From: Syngnathus acus
Taxonomy: Eukaryota; Chordata; Actinopteri; Syngnathiformes; Syngnathidae
Assembly: GCF_901709675.1 (NCBI RefSeq)
Contig: NC_051101.1
Coordinates: 10,560,501-10,624,500, forward strand
Direction of reading: 5' to 3'
DNA: 64,000 nucleotides
In this document: piece after piece, positions 1 through 13,800 of the stretch
How positions within the stretch are numbered: the stretch's first letter is position 1
How the letters are laid out: each line of letters starts with the position of its first letter
The notes under the pieces: generated by a model
What the model was told of the DNA's origin: nothing
Database searches by the model: none
The model's input: the letters and a program-made list of their open reading frames with translations, nothing else
Program-made: the position numbers and the translations under genes

Positions 1-900
1 TCAGGGAAATATCAAACCTGGCAAACTTGTTGCTGCCTACGCAAGTCTGATACAAATATCAAATCCTAGGACCTCAGTAAAGACTAAATTCCCATGCTCA
101 CTTTTTAACATGGTCGCTTCCTGCATCTGTTCCTTCAATCTAATATTTCAGTCTCATTATTGAAGCTGACAAGGGCCAGCTGCCTCTGTTGTTCTTGTTT
201 GTTGCTTGAATGGCTTTAATATCCTCTCCCTGCTTATTGTGTGTCGAAGGTGTTAGTTGCATATCCCCCAAAATGACTTCTTTGGAAATAATGAGGCAAT
301 TAGTGTACTCGGTATGGAAAAACTTTGTGCTCCCTTTAATCACTCACCCCACCCTCATTGTGTGCCCACTCGAAGAAGTGCGAAATCTTACAAACTGTGC
401 CAAGTGCCTGTGAAGCATAATTATAGACAGAGTGCCTGATTTGGCCGCTCTTCCTCTTCATCTGGTGGCCTGCTGCATGAAGCACATTCTCCTTTATAAT
501 TAGGCGCCTGGAAAATAAGCAACAACATTCCCCCTTCCAGAGCAACAGGCTGCCTGGTGAGGCTGGCAGACAATAGATGGCGCTATCCAGCTGTGCTTGG
601 TGCAAAAAAAAAAAAAAAAAAAGGACCACATTGTGTTCAAGCCCTGTAGGTGGTGGCGTTGCTATTCCAATACTTTTGTCCATGTAGTGAACTGAGTCAG
701 CGTGGGAGTCTACAAAAAGACTATTGTGAACTCACTGGAAAGGAAATGTCACCACCATGAAGTTCAATTCAATTGTTATTTTATAGTTGTGTTTAAATCT
801 CAGAAAAAGTCTCAAAGTAACAATTTTAAACAGATCTATATAGCCGTTTCCTTCAAATTGGCCACGTCAGACATTTGCCTTTAGTGTCCCATCCTAAAAC

Positions 901-917
901 GGCCACAAGAGGGCGAC
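901..917 (+). promoter_or_regulatory. CTCF-like motif
   Basis: The bases GGCCACAAGAGGGCGAC match the core of the vertebrate CTCF consensus (CCASYAGRKGGCRS). This is only a motif match inside the jazf1 intron, with no proof of binding. Confidence 0.35.
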
Positions 918-1691
918 ACATACTGTTATCTGACCTATACCTGGTGTCTAACATTATTTTGAAATATTAAAACATTCTTCCATCTACTGATTTTTTTTCT
1001 CCTTGCAAATTTAAAAATATATTTCATGACTCCTTCATAGTACTTCACATGATTAAATCAATTGTACGGTTACAATATGGCGAGAGTGGAAAACTGTAAC
1101 ATCTGCAAAAAAAAAAAGGGCACATCATATGTCACTAATGGATTCCGACTTTGTGAACATATTCACCCAGCAGATACTAACAAGGACCAGAAGAACAGCA
1201 AAGATTTTTCCATGGAGCCTAAATTAAGCTTGAAAGATGTCCATAGTGGTCTGGTGCTTATGTGTCGCAGGGAAAACCACACTGAAATGTTTGCTTTGTT
1301 GCTAAGAAACCAGCCCGTAGTTGACACCAAGCACACAGTGAGTGTTATAAGACCTGTGTGTGTGTCTGTGTGTGTTTGTATGTGTGTGCACTGCCGGGGC
1401 CTGGCGTCATGATGGCCCGCAGTGTCCAAAGCGAGCTTAACAATCAGCCTGCTTGTTGCCAATCCTCACTGGAGGCTCATTTAGAAAGATTTTGTTCACT
1501 GCCCCCTCCTCCTCCTCCACACACCTCAAATCTGTGCGGAAGTAATAAATTCGAAAAAGCACTAACTAGTTCCCTGATCTGTGCACCTGGTTGGCCTAAT
1601 TAGATTTCCTCGTCCCCTGACACTCATGTTCCTTAGTGGTGACTGTCAGACGAGAGGCTGTCCTCCCCAGTGCCTGTCAAAACATAGCTCG

Positions 1692-1717
1692 TATTGATAA
1701 CAAATCAGTTATCAATA
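1692..1717. promoter_or_regulatory. Inverted pair of ATTGAT (ONECUT-like) sites
   Basis: Two perfect 10-base arms, TATTGATAAC at 1692-1701 and GTTATCAATA at 1708-1717, are separated by six bases. Each arm contains an ATTGAT/ATCAAT core like that bound by ONECUT factors. It sits in a non-repetitive stretch of the jazf1 intron, so it may be part of an enhancer; this is inference. Confidence 0.3.
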
Positions 1718-3372
1718 ACGGTGACTAATGCAGCAAAGGGCAGTACAAATTTGTGTTTGGATTATTTAAAAAAAAATAATAATAATGTTGCTAACCAAAA
1801 CAGCAGCACTGAAGCCCATACTCAAAGCATAATGCTGATTACAATTAGAACTTTTTTTTTTTAACTTTATTTATCCACTCAACTTTCTTTTGAAAAAAAG
1901 AATTTGAATAGAGCTGTGCATAAATAATAAAATAATTTTAAATAATCTAAATGGGGCTAACAATGACAGACGTGTGTCTGTCTTAACCCTCATACTAAAA
2001 AAAATCTTTTTTCTGACAGATTGCTTCTGTGTTGAGTAAGCCGCGCGACAGCTTACACATGGGACTCAGCAACTCCGTTTCATTTCCTTCTTGAGGCCAC
2101 ATCATAATGAATCGACTGTGCCAGCACTCCCGCGTGTGTCCCCCGCTGATCACAGCCGCCGTAAACATGTCACCGTAAGGCTCAGCCCGACCCCACGCTG
2201 CATCTGGCCTTGAGGGTGAACGGGGAGAGCCAGACGATGGTGGAAATGAGAGGTGTGAGACGGTGTTGGGTGGGGGTCATAGAGGGCGTTGTTAGCCGGC
2301 AGCAGGCGTCACTTCCTGCGTTGCCTTAGGAAAGTTTGTTGATCGGTATTTGGGTTCCTGTTGGCCGCTGCCGTCGGGACTCTAATGAGCGCATGTTACT
2401 CACGACAAAAAAATGAATATGGGCATTTGAATGGATTTACGTGAGCAATATCTGTTATCTAATTTTTCCTCCTGAGTACATTCACGCTAGTTGCATCACT
2501 CAACTTAATGAGATATGCTGACATTTTTCCACCTGCTAATTTTGGCCCACCAAGGTGGACCACCAGTGTAGTTTATTTAAAGGGGTCCCCATCTCTACTC
2601 AAGGCGCCTTCCTCCTGGTGCTCCCAGCCTGACTGCTGGTGGGCCCCAAAAGAATAGCAGAGACTGCAGGGAATTGCCCCCCGGAGACCATCCATCTCCG
2701 TCGTCCCCCGCGTGAGGTGTGTTTGATTTACAGCGTGTGGGAACAGATTGATGCGCTGCCGTTTGAGTGAGCTGCCATTGCACTCACGGAGGCTCATTAG
2801 TGAACTTCTGCTGGGCTTCCCACATGCCAACATGCAAGGCTCACAACATGACTTTGTGAGCCGCCTCTGGCATTTGCCGTTTGTCAGCATCTTTCCACGG
2901 AGGGCGGAGAAGTGTGGCTGTCCCGCTTACCGCATCCAACGCTAATGAAGCACATGCTTACGTTATGGAGTGTCCTTGAGAGTGGCAGACGTTGAGTTTT
3001 TCTCAGAACTCTACCTGCCGGGCTGTCATAAAACTTATGTGATGTCAGCCGAGCAAGCCAGACTTTGGGCGATTACTCTGTCTTTGGAATGGATGATTAT
3101 ATGGAAAACAACGCTGGCATGGACACTGGACCTTTCATTTTGGTACACCTGCAGACCATAATGAGATCTAATACAAGAGCTGTATCACAAATTCTGAATT
3201 TACTCACTGGAATTTACTCAACGGACTTAATTCTATATATCAATTTAAGTACGTAGTATTTTTGCAAAATAGTATTTTTCTTTAAAATTGTGCAAAACAA
3301 ATTCTAATATTGTTCCTCGTTTTATTTATAAACAAAATAAAATCCAAAATGGTGAACAGATTCATCGAAATT

Positions 3373-3480
3373 AGGGATGGAACGAGTTCCGATACTAGGT
3401 ATCGTCTCGGGCCGATACCAGCATTCATTTAAAGTATCGAATTGTCGCGAAGGCTTCCGATTTCAGTCACTGGTCACACA
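3373..3480. repeat. Possible dispersed repeat fragment
   Basis: The block with GATACTAGGTATCG followed by GGGCCGATACC resembles the terminal portion of a common fish DNA-transposon-derived repeat. The identification is from memory of the motif and the limits are uncertain. Confidence 0.3.
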
Positions 3481-4317
3481 AAATTAGACTATCTAATAGA
3501 ATATAATTATTCAAATATTTCTTTTTTTGGTCTGAAAATGAATCCAGTGGGGAAAAAAATGCCCTCACTAAAGAGTTTTCTCATGTCATCTGATGTGTAT
3601 GAACACCGTCGTCTGACAGATGCATTAGTCTTTACTGCATTTGGCATCACACACAAAGTCACGGTCCAAACAGCCTGCGGCGTAAACTGCCGTGAGTAAA
3701 CGAGCTGATGGATGGAAAGCAGCCACATGGGGGTAGCAGTCTTTCACAGCTCAGTCAGAGGAGGCGGAGCTCCACAGCTAGCTACATTTTATGGGCCATC
3801 TCTCTTCTCCCACATGGCCGCCGCCGTGAGGAACGTTTGAAGTCGGGCCTGCTTCACCTCAGGGTGTGGAGATTGGCTATTGTTGTACATTTAGCACCGC
3901 TAAACAAGATGGATGTCTGGCTCCTAGCTCAGTGTGTGTTGAGTGCTCATGAATGAGCAATGTGCTGTGTTTGCCTGAGTGTGCTAAGCAGCTTTTTTCA
4001 CTAAATACAGTCCTGAAGTTTAAGTTAGGAAGCCTGTCTTTTAGCAAAATAAAAATAATTCAAGCATCTTCCATATGCTTTAAACATACACACATTAAAC
4101 TTCTCTTCCTTGCACTGGTGGAGCTAGAAGGGGGGGCCACGGGGGCACTGCCTCCCCTGAAATACGTGCTAGGTCAGACTTTTGGATGTTTTTAGATTTT
4201 TTTTTCCCCTAAATTGACTTTTCCTCCCTCAAAAAATACAAATGTCTGAAATTAATATTCATCCGTGTATTATTCTACTCAAGGCCAACCTATCCAAACT
4301 TTTTTTGTCTCCATCAG

Positions 4318-5837
4318 ACACGGACCCCCGCCTTCTGGAGAAGCAGGAACAGCAGCAGCCCACCTATGTCGCCCTCAGTTACATCAACAGGTAAACAAAT
4401 GCTACAAGCCCAAAAAGATGGGCCGACCACTTCAGTATTTCCACAGATGCTGGATGTACGTCACTGCGTGTTAGCGCTGAGCCCTATGAAAGCTCCTTTG
4501 AGGACCCAACAACCATTTCAGACGTCATCTGCGGGACCGTTTAGAGGAGTTGAATGAGGACTTGGTAGCCGCTTTGTTTTTACAACACCGAATCAACTTT
4601 GATATGGTGACCGAGTCGCGCAAACGTCTGCCGACGCCTCCTAGCTTGCGCAAAAGCATGTTTATGTGGTTATCACGTGATTTGATAATTCCACTTATTT
4701 GCTTGAACATTTTTATGATGCATTTAAACCAACTGTCTATAAACTCTGCGTTTGTCTTTTTATAGGATTTTTTTTTCCTGCCTCGTATCCAAGCTCACCG
4801 CTCAGCCTGATTAATTTTGCAACACTATAATACATCACACATACTGTGTGTCACCTCCTAAACAGTCCTCCGTGAAAATTTATGCGACGATATGACCTGT
4901 TTGGACTCGAATCTGAAAATTCTGATTCGTGTTTAATGGCCAATTGGACTTTGGTTTTAGCTACACCCCCCAAAATAATTCAGGAAACCTAAACAGGTAA
5001 AAAAATGAATGAATAACTTCTGTATCTTCAAATATGTCGAATAAATTAGGAAGAAATTTTAGAATTGACTTTACAATGTCTTCTTTTTCCCGCAGGTTCA
5101 TGACCGAAGCAGCGAGGCGAGAGCACGAAGCGCTGAAGAAGAAGATGCAGCCCAAATTATCGTTGTCTCTAACGGGAAGCCTGTGTCGCAACAGCGTCGC
5201 CGTCCCGCCTCGCCACCCCAGCGGCAACCTCACCCCTCCCGTCACCCCGCCCATCACCCCCTCCTCGTCTTTTCGCAGCAGCACGCCAACGGGTAACCGC
5301 CCTCCGCACATTTAATACACGCCGGACTCACTGACCTTAATCTCTTCGTCTTCTCACGCACACACAGGCAGCGAGTGCGACGATGAGGATGTGGACTTCG
5401 AGGAATCCGACAGCGACGAGTCGTGGACCACCGAGAGCGCCATCAGCTCCCAATCCATCCTCAGCTCCATGTGCATGAACGGCGGCGATGAGAAACCCTT
5501 CGCCTGCCCCATCCCGGGCTGTAAAAAGAGATACAAGGTTAGATGGAGGCCCCCAAAAGTTCTCGTACAAATGACAAGAATATATTTGAAATGTTACGTG
5601 AATAAATTCACTCGTCCTAATTATACAAAGAATATGACAAACTTTTCCTCCTCACAGAACGTCAACGGGATCAAGTATCACGCCAAGAACGGCCATCGAA
5701 CGCAGATCCGAGTGCGCAAGCCCTTCAAGTGCCGCTGCGGCAAGAGCTACAAAACATCTCAGGGTCTCCGGCACCACACCATCAACTTCCACCCGCCCGT
5801 GTCCGTCGACATCCTCCATCGTAAGATGCAGCAGTAG
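4318..5837 (+). CDS. jazf1: JAZF1 zinc finger protein, last four coding exons (5'-partial)
   Basis: Coding exons are 4318-4390, 5096-5292, 5368-5537 and 5658-5837 (stop TAG), all with AG/GT borders and matching phases. They encode about 206 residues, from DTDPRLLEKQEQQQPTYVAL to the C-terminus TINFHPP...KMQQ, and lack only the N-terminal exons (vertebrate JAZF1 is about 243 residues). Visible parts are a Ser/Thr/Pro-rich stretch (LTPPVTPPITPSSSFRSS), an acidic segment with ESDSDESWTTESAISS, a C2H2 finger (CPIPGCKKRY...KYHAKNGH) split by the last intron, and a final finger-like CRCGKSYKTSQGLRHH. JAZF1 is a nuclear cofactor that interacts with the orphan receptor NR2C2 and is associated with the NuA4/TIP60 acetyltransferase complex. 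It lies tail to tail with tax1bp1, as in other vertebrates. The a/b copy suffix is not assigned. Confidence 0.95.
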
Positions 5838-6127
5838 CGCCCCAAGTGGACGGAATCCACCGGCACAGCAGATTTCTTCAATCTCATCTTTTATTTTGCT
5901 CAAAACACTAGATGTTTTTTTTTTAAATATTTTGCATGCTTTAAAATTTTATTATGACTGTTCAAGCTTAAAAGTAGGTCACCGTTCTGTAATTTGCACA
6001 TTGAAGCTTTTTTTTTTTTTTTTTTTAACTTTGGACCTCTACGGTGCTTGTTAGTAATGCTTTTAACAACACAAATTGGGTTTTCTTTTTAAACTTTGTG
6101 CCAAACCGGGACTCCGAAAAACACACC

Positions 6128-6150
6128 GGCCACAATATTAGGTACACCTG
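6128..6150 (-). repeat. Dispersed repeat end, copy 1 (AGGTACACCTG motif)
   Basis: This 23-base segment, ending AGGTACACCTG, is the exact reverse complement of 55805-55827. The motif is familiar from the end of a dispersed teleost mobile element. Here it lies in the jazf1 3' UTR. Confidence 0.55.
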
Positions 6151-6778
6151 CACTATCAAGGGCTGCCTTTCGAAAACTGCTCAGGTTTTACAAGGCATTC
6201 ATCAATACTTAACTAGATTGTCCTTGGGTGCATTGCGTAAATGGTTGGACTTGATTTGTACACAATTTTCTGCATTTATTCTCTGGACATGAGTTTTTTT
6301 AAATATATATTTTTTAAACATTTTCACTTTATTTTTGCAATGCTGCAGAATGGCCTGACTTCTACTTTACAACTAGTAACTCAAATACTTTTTGGGGAAG
6401 GGGGAAGTCATGGCCAGTGTGTATATATCAGCTGACATTTCAGTTTTTTATTTTAATCTTTTTTTAATCGCCAACACGACACCCGAGGGTGAACTCAGGT
6501 GATATTTGCAAGCATTTCAGCAACACGTGTTTTTGATCAGTGTTTAAGCTCTCAAAGCTATCGTTTAGCTTCACTTTTCCCTATGCAGTTTTTAAAGCAC
6601 TTTGATTTTTCTCGAACAAGTTGCCAACAAATGAGCATTTTTGCCAATTTCACGTTCCTTGTAAATATATACAGTATATGTGGCAGGCATTTGCAAAAAG
6701 TGTTTTCCGTCTTGTGACATTCGTCCTTGCCTTGAATTGTGAACCATTCCGTAACAACAGTGAAGCCATGTTAGACAG

Positions 6779-6923
6779 CAGGGGTGGGAAAGCTCTTATC
6801 TGATCGTATACAGTCCTTCATGGGCCAAACTACATTTTCAGGACAAAAAAAATTGGTAAAATCACCAGGGTGGCTTTTACAGAGGTTGTATACGGTCAAT
6901 GATACCTCGGTTCCCCACCCCTG
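6779..6923. mobile_element. Small MITE-like element, CAGGGGTGGG termini
   Basis: The 145-bp segment starts CAGGGGTGGGAA and ends TTCCCCACCCCTG, giving terminal inverted repeats of about 12 bases with the CAGGGGTG end typical of hAT-type nonautonomous elements. No clear 8-bp target duplication is visible. Confidence 0.45.
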
Positions 6924-7468
6924 CTTTAAAGGGGGCCTTGACTTGTTTTTGTACTCATTTTCATATTGCTCCAGCATAGTTTGAGATTAAATGTAAGTTT
7001 CCACTGTATAAACATGTTTAGGGATGGAACTGCAGTCCATTGGCAAATTGTGTCACTGCCAGAAATCTCGACAACAGTGTACAGTGAATGTATTAAAAGT
7101 AAAGTGCATTAAATTATATTTTCATACGTATCTGTGTTACGAGGTAAATACGCAAAAAATAGAATATTGTCAATGTACCGTATTTCCTCGAAAAAGATGC
7201 TTCGTATTTGGAATAAAAATTGTTCTGACGTTTCATATGATCTTTATTCGTTCCATTGACAGATAAAACAAGTATATGGAGAAAAATAATTGCAGTAAAA
7301 CAGAAACTCACCCACATGCAATGACTCAACTAAATATTCAAAGCAGATAGAAAAGAAAACCCAGAGTGTTACACACAGTATCAAGGCTGTCACAATATAG
7401 ATGTACTTATTCTAAATAAAATAAATCTGACAAAATTCTGTATAATGTCTGTGCACAGTCATGGAATA

Positions 7469-7470
<2 letters not shown>

Positions 7471-7528
<58 letters not shown>
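7471..7528. repeat. (AT)n microsatellite
   Basis: Uninterrupted alternating AT for about 58 bases, between the converging jazf1 and tax1bp1 3' ends. Confidence 0.95.
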
Positions 7529-7529
<1 letters not shown>

Positions 7530-7808
7530 CAGATATTACACATGATTTTATGATTATGTGTGGTTGCAAAGCCCCCAGCTATTGGTACCCCTCCTCCATC
7601 TCAGCTTCAACAGTGTAAGGTTAAACATTTGGTTTTCAGGATTAACTGTAAATTAGAAATGTGAATTAAAAACGTCACCCCAAAAAAAGCCATAAGGACG
7701 CTAAAATCCGTATTCTTTTTTACTGACAAGCGCCTGTCTATGAAAGAAAGCGATACGGGGGGTGGATTCACGCCACTGTCGTCATGCACCAAACGTGAGT
7801 GTCGGCGA

Positions 7809-10800
7809 CTAATCCAAGAGCATGTGCCCGTCGAAGTGAGTGAGCACGTGATTCTCAAAAACCTTCTGGTCGCAGTCCAGCGGGAACTGCTCGCTGCACA
7901 TGGGGCAGATCTTCCAGTGGCTCTCTACGTGCTCCTCGAACTTGGACTGGTCGTAGTTGGGCGGGAAGATGACCTCACACAGCGGGCATCGCTTCATGTC
8001 CATGCTATGCACGCAGAGGAGAGAAGTTGTTTGTCAGCGGAAGAAGTTGCAAAAGTAATCACACCCTGTACTTCAGATCAGATACTTAAAACTCAAGTAC
8101 TGATTGAGAGTACTTTTCCCCATCGCTGGTTAGTCTGGACAAAGTTGGGAAAGAAGGTTGTAAAGCGCGTGTTTGATGCGACGTGGGTGGGCTGCTGCCG
8201 CCGCACGCAAAGCGGTGGGGAGCGTGGAAAGTCGGTGTGGCAGAACAAACGCGTTGCACATGTTGCAATGTGCGGCGCTTGGAAAGGACGCCCGTGGAAA
8301 ACTGGCACGGGGTTTATGAGAAGGTGTGTTACCTGGGATCAAAGCAAAAAGGAGTTTGTCCGTCGTTCACAAACGGGTTGGGGGCTTCTGTAGCGGCGGG
8401 CCTGTTGTTGATATTAACCTGAGAGGTCAAATGCACTGGTCACCTTGTTGTCAAAGAAAAAGCTAAGTCTTGCAAAATTAGCCCAAAAAATTTACGTCAT
8501 TGTTGTTGGTGTTGCTTGGCACCCCCTCGGGCTCCTCGCGGCCGTCGGGTCGGGCCTGGTGGCGGGTGGGTTGGATGCACACCACGTTGCTGTCCCAGGA
8601 GGGCGGACCCACGGGGGGGAGGCAAAGCAGCTGCTCATCTGACAGCTCGTCATCGTCGTCATCTGCGGATGCCAGATAAAGTGAGTGAGGAGGGATTTGA
8701 GATTTCCAAATCATAGGACCTTCGAGGTTCTGCTTTCTGAAGACGGCACAAACCGACCTTTTGAGTCAGAGATTGATGAGTATGGGTTCCCAAATTGCAG
8801 CTTGCTGGGACTCTGAGAGACCAACAGAGGGTTGGGGGAATCCTGGCCGTACGGCACCGGGTACTGCAGGAATAAAGGCACGCTGGACTGAATATTCTCC
8901 ACGCCGGCTTTCCCGCTGGGCCCCTGCTCTGGCTTCTTGCAACTCTTTTGGAGCTCCTGGAGAGACAAAAGACAGGGTTGGAATAAATATGACATGTATT
9001 CATTAGCAAGATGTACCAATTATTCCATTGTCTCATAAGATAGACTCAAAAATAAAATAATACAAGACTACATTGTGTAATGTGCTTTGAGCAGAATAGC
9101 TCAGCACACTTTCCACCCTCGATTTGAGGCCTCCCTGAAATTAGTCTATTCAGTCTCGGAAATAAACCACGACTCACCGCATCCCACTTAATGGTGTCCG
9201 ATGTCGGTAAGGATTTCATTGCCATGACAACAAGGTGGCAGAGTAATTCAATCAAGCAATTACTTAATGAGTGCAATTGAAACAAGAAATACATTTGAAT
9301 CCACCAATTTTAGGAGAGAACAGCTAAATTAAAAATCTTATTTCAAATTACGTAACATTTGGGGACACTCATGTTTTAAGTTCCTCCTTCCTCAGGTGGG
9401 TGCGCACACAAATGAGGTTTCACTAGCATTTACCAAAAAAAATAAAAATAAAGTACCGAGACCATTTTGTGTGATTGATGTTAGTTGCAGACGCCTATTG
9501 AATTTACAGTCCAAACCTCTAATTGGGTCATTCAGGTTTTCTAAAGCGCCACCCAACATTATTTCAGGGCATTTAAGGGTTTCACTGTGCTCCAAACTAA
9601 TGGCAGGGAAAATGAGAACACATTCACTTTTACAATAAAGAGACATTTCACGCTCAAGAGCAGATTGAGGGGGGGGGAAAATGGCCGCTGTTTTTTCGGG
9701 AGGGCTTTTTAAGGGTGGAAGGAGTCTATAAAAGAGAAAAGGAAAGCGTTTACAAAAGCACCTCCAGTTTCTCCTTGAGTTTGTTCAGCTCCCGGCCCTT
9801 CTCGGCTACCTGGCTCTGGAGTAAACAAAGGATAAACAACGAAGGAATGAGCACTTTTTTTTTTTTTTTCGCTTGTCCTTCGCCTCTCACGCACCGAGTT
9901 ACAAAAAGATTCGGCTCCGGCGAGCGCTGATTTATGTGCTGTGCCGCTGGGAGCCAAACAACATGTTTGAGTTCCTCACAGACACGAGGGCAAATATCCG
10001 CCTGCCGTTCCGAGCGACCGAGCCAAGCGAAGCATTAGGACGGCAACTGGAGAGGACCCTTTCCGAGCCAAGCTTCCCTTGTCTCCAGCGGTGGACGTAA
10101 ACAGCCGTAAAGTGTTGTCTAGCAGACGGGCTTTCTCGTAAACAACGTCACAAGGATTGTGCTCAAGGGACCGCGTGTAATCAAATGTTGAGCTCCTTTG
10201 AGCTTAGATTAGCCGTACAGAGGACGCGGATGTCGGTCGGGATGGCTGAGGCCACTTCCGCGAGGTCTGTTCATGTTTTCGTTGGCATTCAAGCGTCTGC
10301 TCCCATTTGCCACTGTTGCGAAAACTTCCAGGAAGTGACTTTCTACCACCTGTTGTTTTTTCTCTTTTGATATTTATATTTTCCGAAAGGTTTCCACTCA
10401 CATTTATTTCGATTTAATGTAATCGGTACTCTTTTTGCATTCTTCCGAGACAAATAGATTTCATTCGCTAGAAACAGTGCTAATTAACCGACAGTAGCGA
10501 AGATCCGGTTTGGAGGATGCACCCACCATGCAACGGTCTTCCTCTGACGCAAGCTGCAGCTTGAGCTTCTCACTGATCTTCTGGTGCTCCTTCACTTTCA
10601 CTGCCATCTTGGCTAGCTCATCATGCATCATGCCGCTACGCTCCTTTTCCTCCTGACAGATCAGTGAGAGCTCAAAACAATGTTGTTGCAGAGGGAGCAT
10701 TGACAATTTTTTTTTTTTTTTTTACCATCAACATCTGCTTGTATTTCCTGTATTTGGAATGCATGTCGTACGCCTCTCTGCTGATGCCTTTAAACTTCTC

Positions 10801-13800
10801 CTGGTTGAGGGCCTCCAGCATGGGATCTGCAGAACCAGGACTCCCAGGCAGGACCATGAAGGCTAATCAGACAGTTAAGCAAGAGAGAGCAGTTAGGAAA
10901 AAAAAAAAAAAAAACAGGAGCAATTGTCAAAATATTCAAATACTTGTTTACAAGTGACATGCTTACCTGGAAGAGACGTGTCTGGACTCACTGATGCAGG
11001 TACGGTTGTTAGATCTTGTGTTGAGTTTCTCTTCACCTCCTCCACACAAGAAAAAAAAAAATCTCATTTCTATTACCAAAAATAAACTCTCTGGGGAAAA
11101 AAAAAGAAAGAGTGAGACTTACCCCTTGCTGCTCAGACAGTTTGATCACTTGTTTTTGCAGCCGAGTGCATTCCTTGTATTTCTCCTTATAGTGCTCAGC
11201 GGCCATGTGCAGACGCAGCTTCAGGTCCTCCACTTCTCTCTGCAGCTCTCCTACCAGAGCCGGGTCTGTGGAGTCATCCGCTTTGACCTGCTGAACACGA
11301 CATGTTTGTTTTAATCACTGTCAACGATCATTTAACAAGTGCCTAATAAATTGGCAAGTAGACTTTGTGACTCACCGTCTCCTGCTTGGCTTCTTCTTTC
11401 ATCTTCTCCACCAGGCTCTCCAGGCGACCACACTGAGCCTGCGCCTCGGCTTTGGCCTGTCGCAGAGCATCGGCCTCCAACTTCATGTGGTAGAGCTCGG
11501 ACATGGTTCTGTCGCGGCTGCTCGACGCGTCCCTCAACTCGGCCGCCAGCAAGGTGGACTGCTGCTGGTTGGCCTGGAGCTGCTCCTCTTTCTGACGCAG
11601 CTGCTCCTTCAGAGCCTTTAAATCTCCCTGTCGCGTATAAAATGGTTTTAGGATACGAGGGGTGTGAATTTCACGACACTGAATATGACCGATGGATTAA
11701 CGGCGCCTACCAAGGGGGACACTTGGGCCAAGACCTCTTTGTACTGTTTCTCTTTCTCAGTAAGGCACATCTGCAAGCGTCCCACCTCCTCTTTAAACTG
11801 AGCAATGGTGTTGTCTTTGTTAACGTCCACCGATTTCATCATCTGCAGCTCGGCGCTCAGTTTAGTGTTCTCCAGCTCTCGGTTTTTCAGGTGGATCTGA
11901 TGCAAACGTAAAAAGAGCATTTCCATTTTTACAAATATTTTGTGTAGATTACAATCCTTATCTAATTCACCGTGACAAACGGAGAGGAAAAAAAAAAAAG
12001 ATTGGGTAGTGCCCAGCTGCCACACAGTTATCGTGCAAGCTAAATAAGATGTGGGATTTTTTTTTTTTGGACCATTTCCGTCGTGACTGTGTAGTTTGTG
12101 GCAATCCCATTTCCTTTGCAGTGCCCACCACAACAAAGAAGCAGACGGCTCAATATGGCAAGCTCGCTTTGGATGATGTTTGGAGTGGGGGGAAAAAAAA
12201 AAAGTGAGCAAAATAATCACAGTAATTAAAAAAAAAAGTTCAAAACAGGCCTCCCTTTTGAGGCAATCTAATAATATAAGAACAATTGTAACTTTTATGT
12301 GACATAAAGCTGTTACTGAACATAGTTGTCAAGTAAACCGCTGGCAACCAAATTGAGAAAATGATGATGTGACAGGAGAGCGCCGAGTTGCCACATCCTG
12401 GGAGCTTGCCATTCCGATGCTGCTTTTCATCTTGAAAGTAGCATTAACCCAATGAGACCTTGTTTTTCCCCCTGGCAGAAATAATGGAAGAGAAGCCATA
12501 AAACTACAAGCGCATTTACCTTGTAGAGCTCCTTCTCATCTTTCTCGTTGTTGAGTTGGGACTCGAGGGTTTCCTTCTCTGTTGTGAGTTTCTTCATTCT
12601 GTCCTTCAGGCTACAAAACAACAGTTAGCATATCGGAGTCAGATAACGTTTTGACGCTTAACATGTAGAACTTCATTTATTTACAAGTCCAGCTCGGTTT
12701 CCTTTTGTAGGCCTCTCTGGGTGACTCCAATAAGATCTTCCTCCAGCTGCAAGACCCTGGACGTGGCCTCTTCCAGCCGCCTCTTCATTTCCACTTTCTC
12801 TTCTTGTAAGACCTTGGAAGAACTCTGCAGTTCCTGGAAAGCAGGAAATACAATAGCGATCAATGCAGTGACTCTTAAAATGCAATTAATTTTTTTATAT
12901 ATCTGAATATATATATATCAAAATATCTGATGATTTTCATTTCCTTTCTTCCAAACATTCAACCTTTTGTGTAGTGTGTTCAATAACTCAAATCATCTAT
13001 TGCCATATAAAAAGTCTTAAAATTCAAGGTCAGTAATTCGCACAAAAAACAAAACGGTCAAAGTTGGTAACTTGCATGTCCAGATAAACATCCTCATTCA
13101 ACTTATAACGATAAACAGCAAACGATTTGTTTTACTATTTAAGATCATCGTTTTACAATCATATTTACACCACATTTAAAAAAAAAAAAAAAACATAAAA
13201 CTATAGCCATAAAATTAACAGCCACAAAATAAGCCGCTGCTCTCTTGTGAAAGTCGTTTTCAAAGGAGCAGATTTATGGCAGAAATGAATTCAAACTGGC
13301 GTTACTTTCAAGACTTAACGGTTGAGTTGTAAAGATGTTGGATTACGAGTTGATAATACAGCCATGTACATTATCTGTCAAAACTTGATTTATGCCATCA
13401 GTGGCATCCGTGTGAATAGGTCTGCATGTCTTTCACTAGGGGGCGCTAAGAGACTGTTTGGGGCCCAATAAAAAAAAATCAAAACATCACAAAGTGTGCT
13501 TGCTACCTGTACTTGCAAAAGTAATTTCTCCCTGCTAACACCAATTTACTTGATTTTGTCTTTTCAGCAGGACGCAGTTCTCCTCCTCCTGTCCGCAAGC
13601 CTTCTGCAGGCTCTCCTTGTCCAATTCCAGCTGCTCCATGTCCTGCTGCAGCAGAGCCACCTTTTTCACCAGCTCATCTTTCACTCGCTGGACTTGCTCC
13701 ACCTTTTGCTGCACAGAGAAAATGATCTTGTTCAACTTGTCGAGCTGCTTTTCAGTCCTAATTTTTTTAAAGTAAAGCCAAGTCTCATTTTACACGGGGA

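Larger units (their letters stand above)
1..4317 (+). other. jazf1: jazf1 intron (3' part), noncoding
   Basis: No exon is visible before 4318, so this is intron upstream of the third jazf1 coding exon; the first coding exons lie outside the window. The stretch holds simple repeats (poly-A at 604-622, TG-rich at 1354-1391) and a repeat-like block near 3373-3480. Several non-repetitive, higher-GC stretches (about 350-660, 1560-1760, 2040-2400, 2580-2960) look like candidate conserved noncoding elements by texture only. Introns of Hox-neighbouring genes often carry Hox enhancers, but that is inference here. Confidence 0.7.
5838..7200 (+). other. jazf1: jazf1 3' UTR / tail-to-tail spacer
   Basis: AT- and T-rich sequence after the jazf1 stop with no coding exon. 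Candidate poly(A) signals on + occur at about 7212 (AATAAA) and 7413. The mRNA end cannot be placed exactly, and the 3' ends of jazf1 and tax1bp1 may overlap. The segment also holds a 23-bp repeat copy (6128-6150) and a small inverted-repeat element (6779-6923). Confidence 0.5.

Noticed and set aside
7740-8393. 217-residue open frame on the + strand
   Set aside because: It lies antisense over the last tax1bp1 exons and codes for nothing recognisable.
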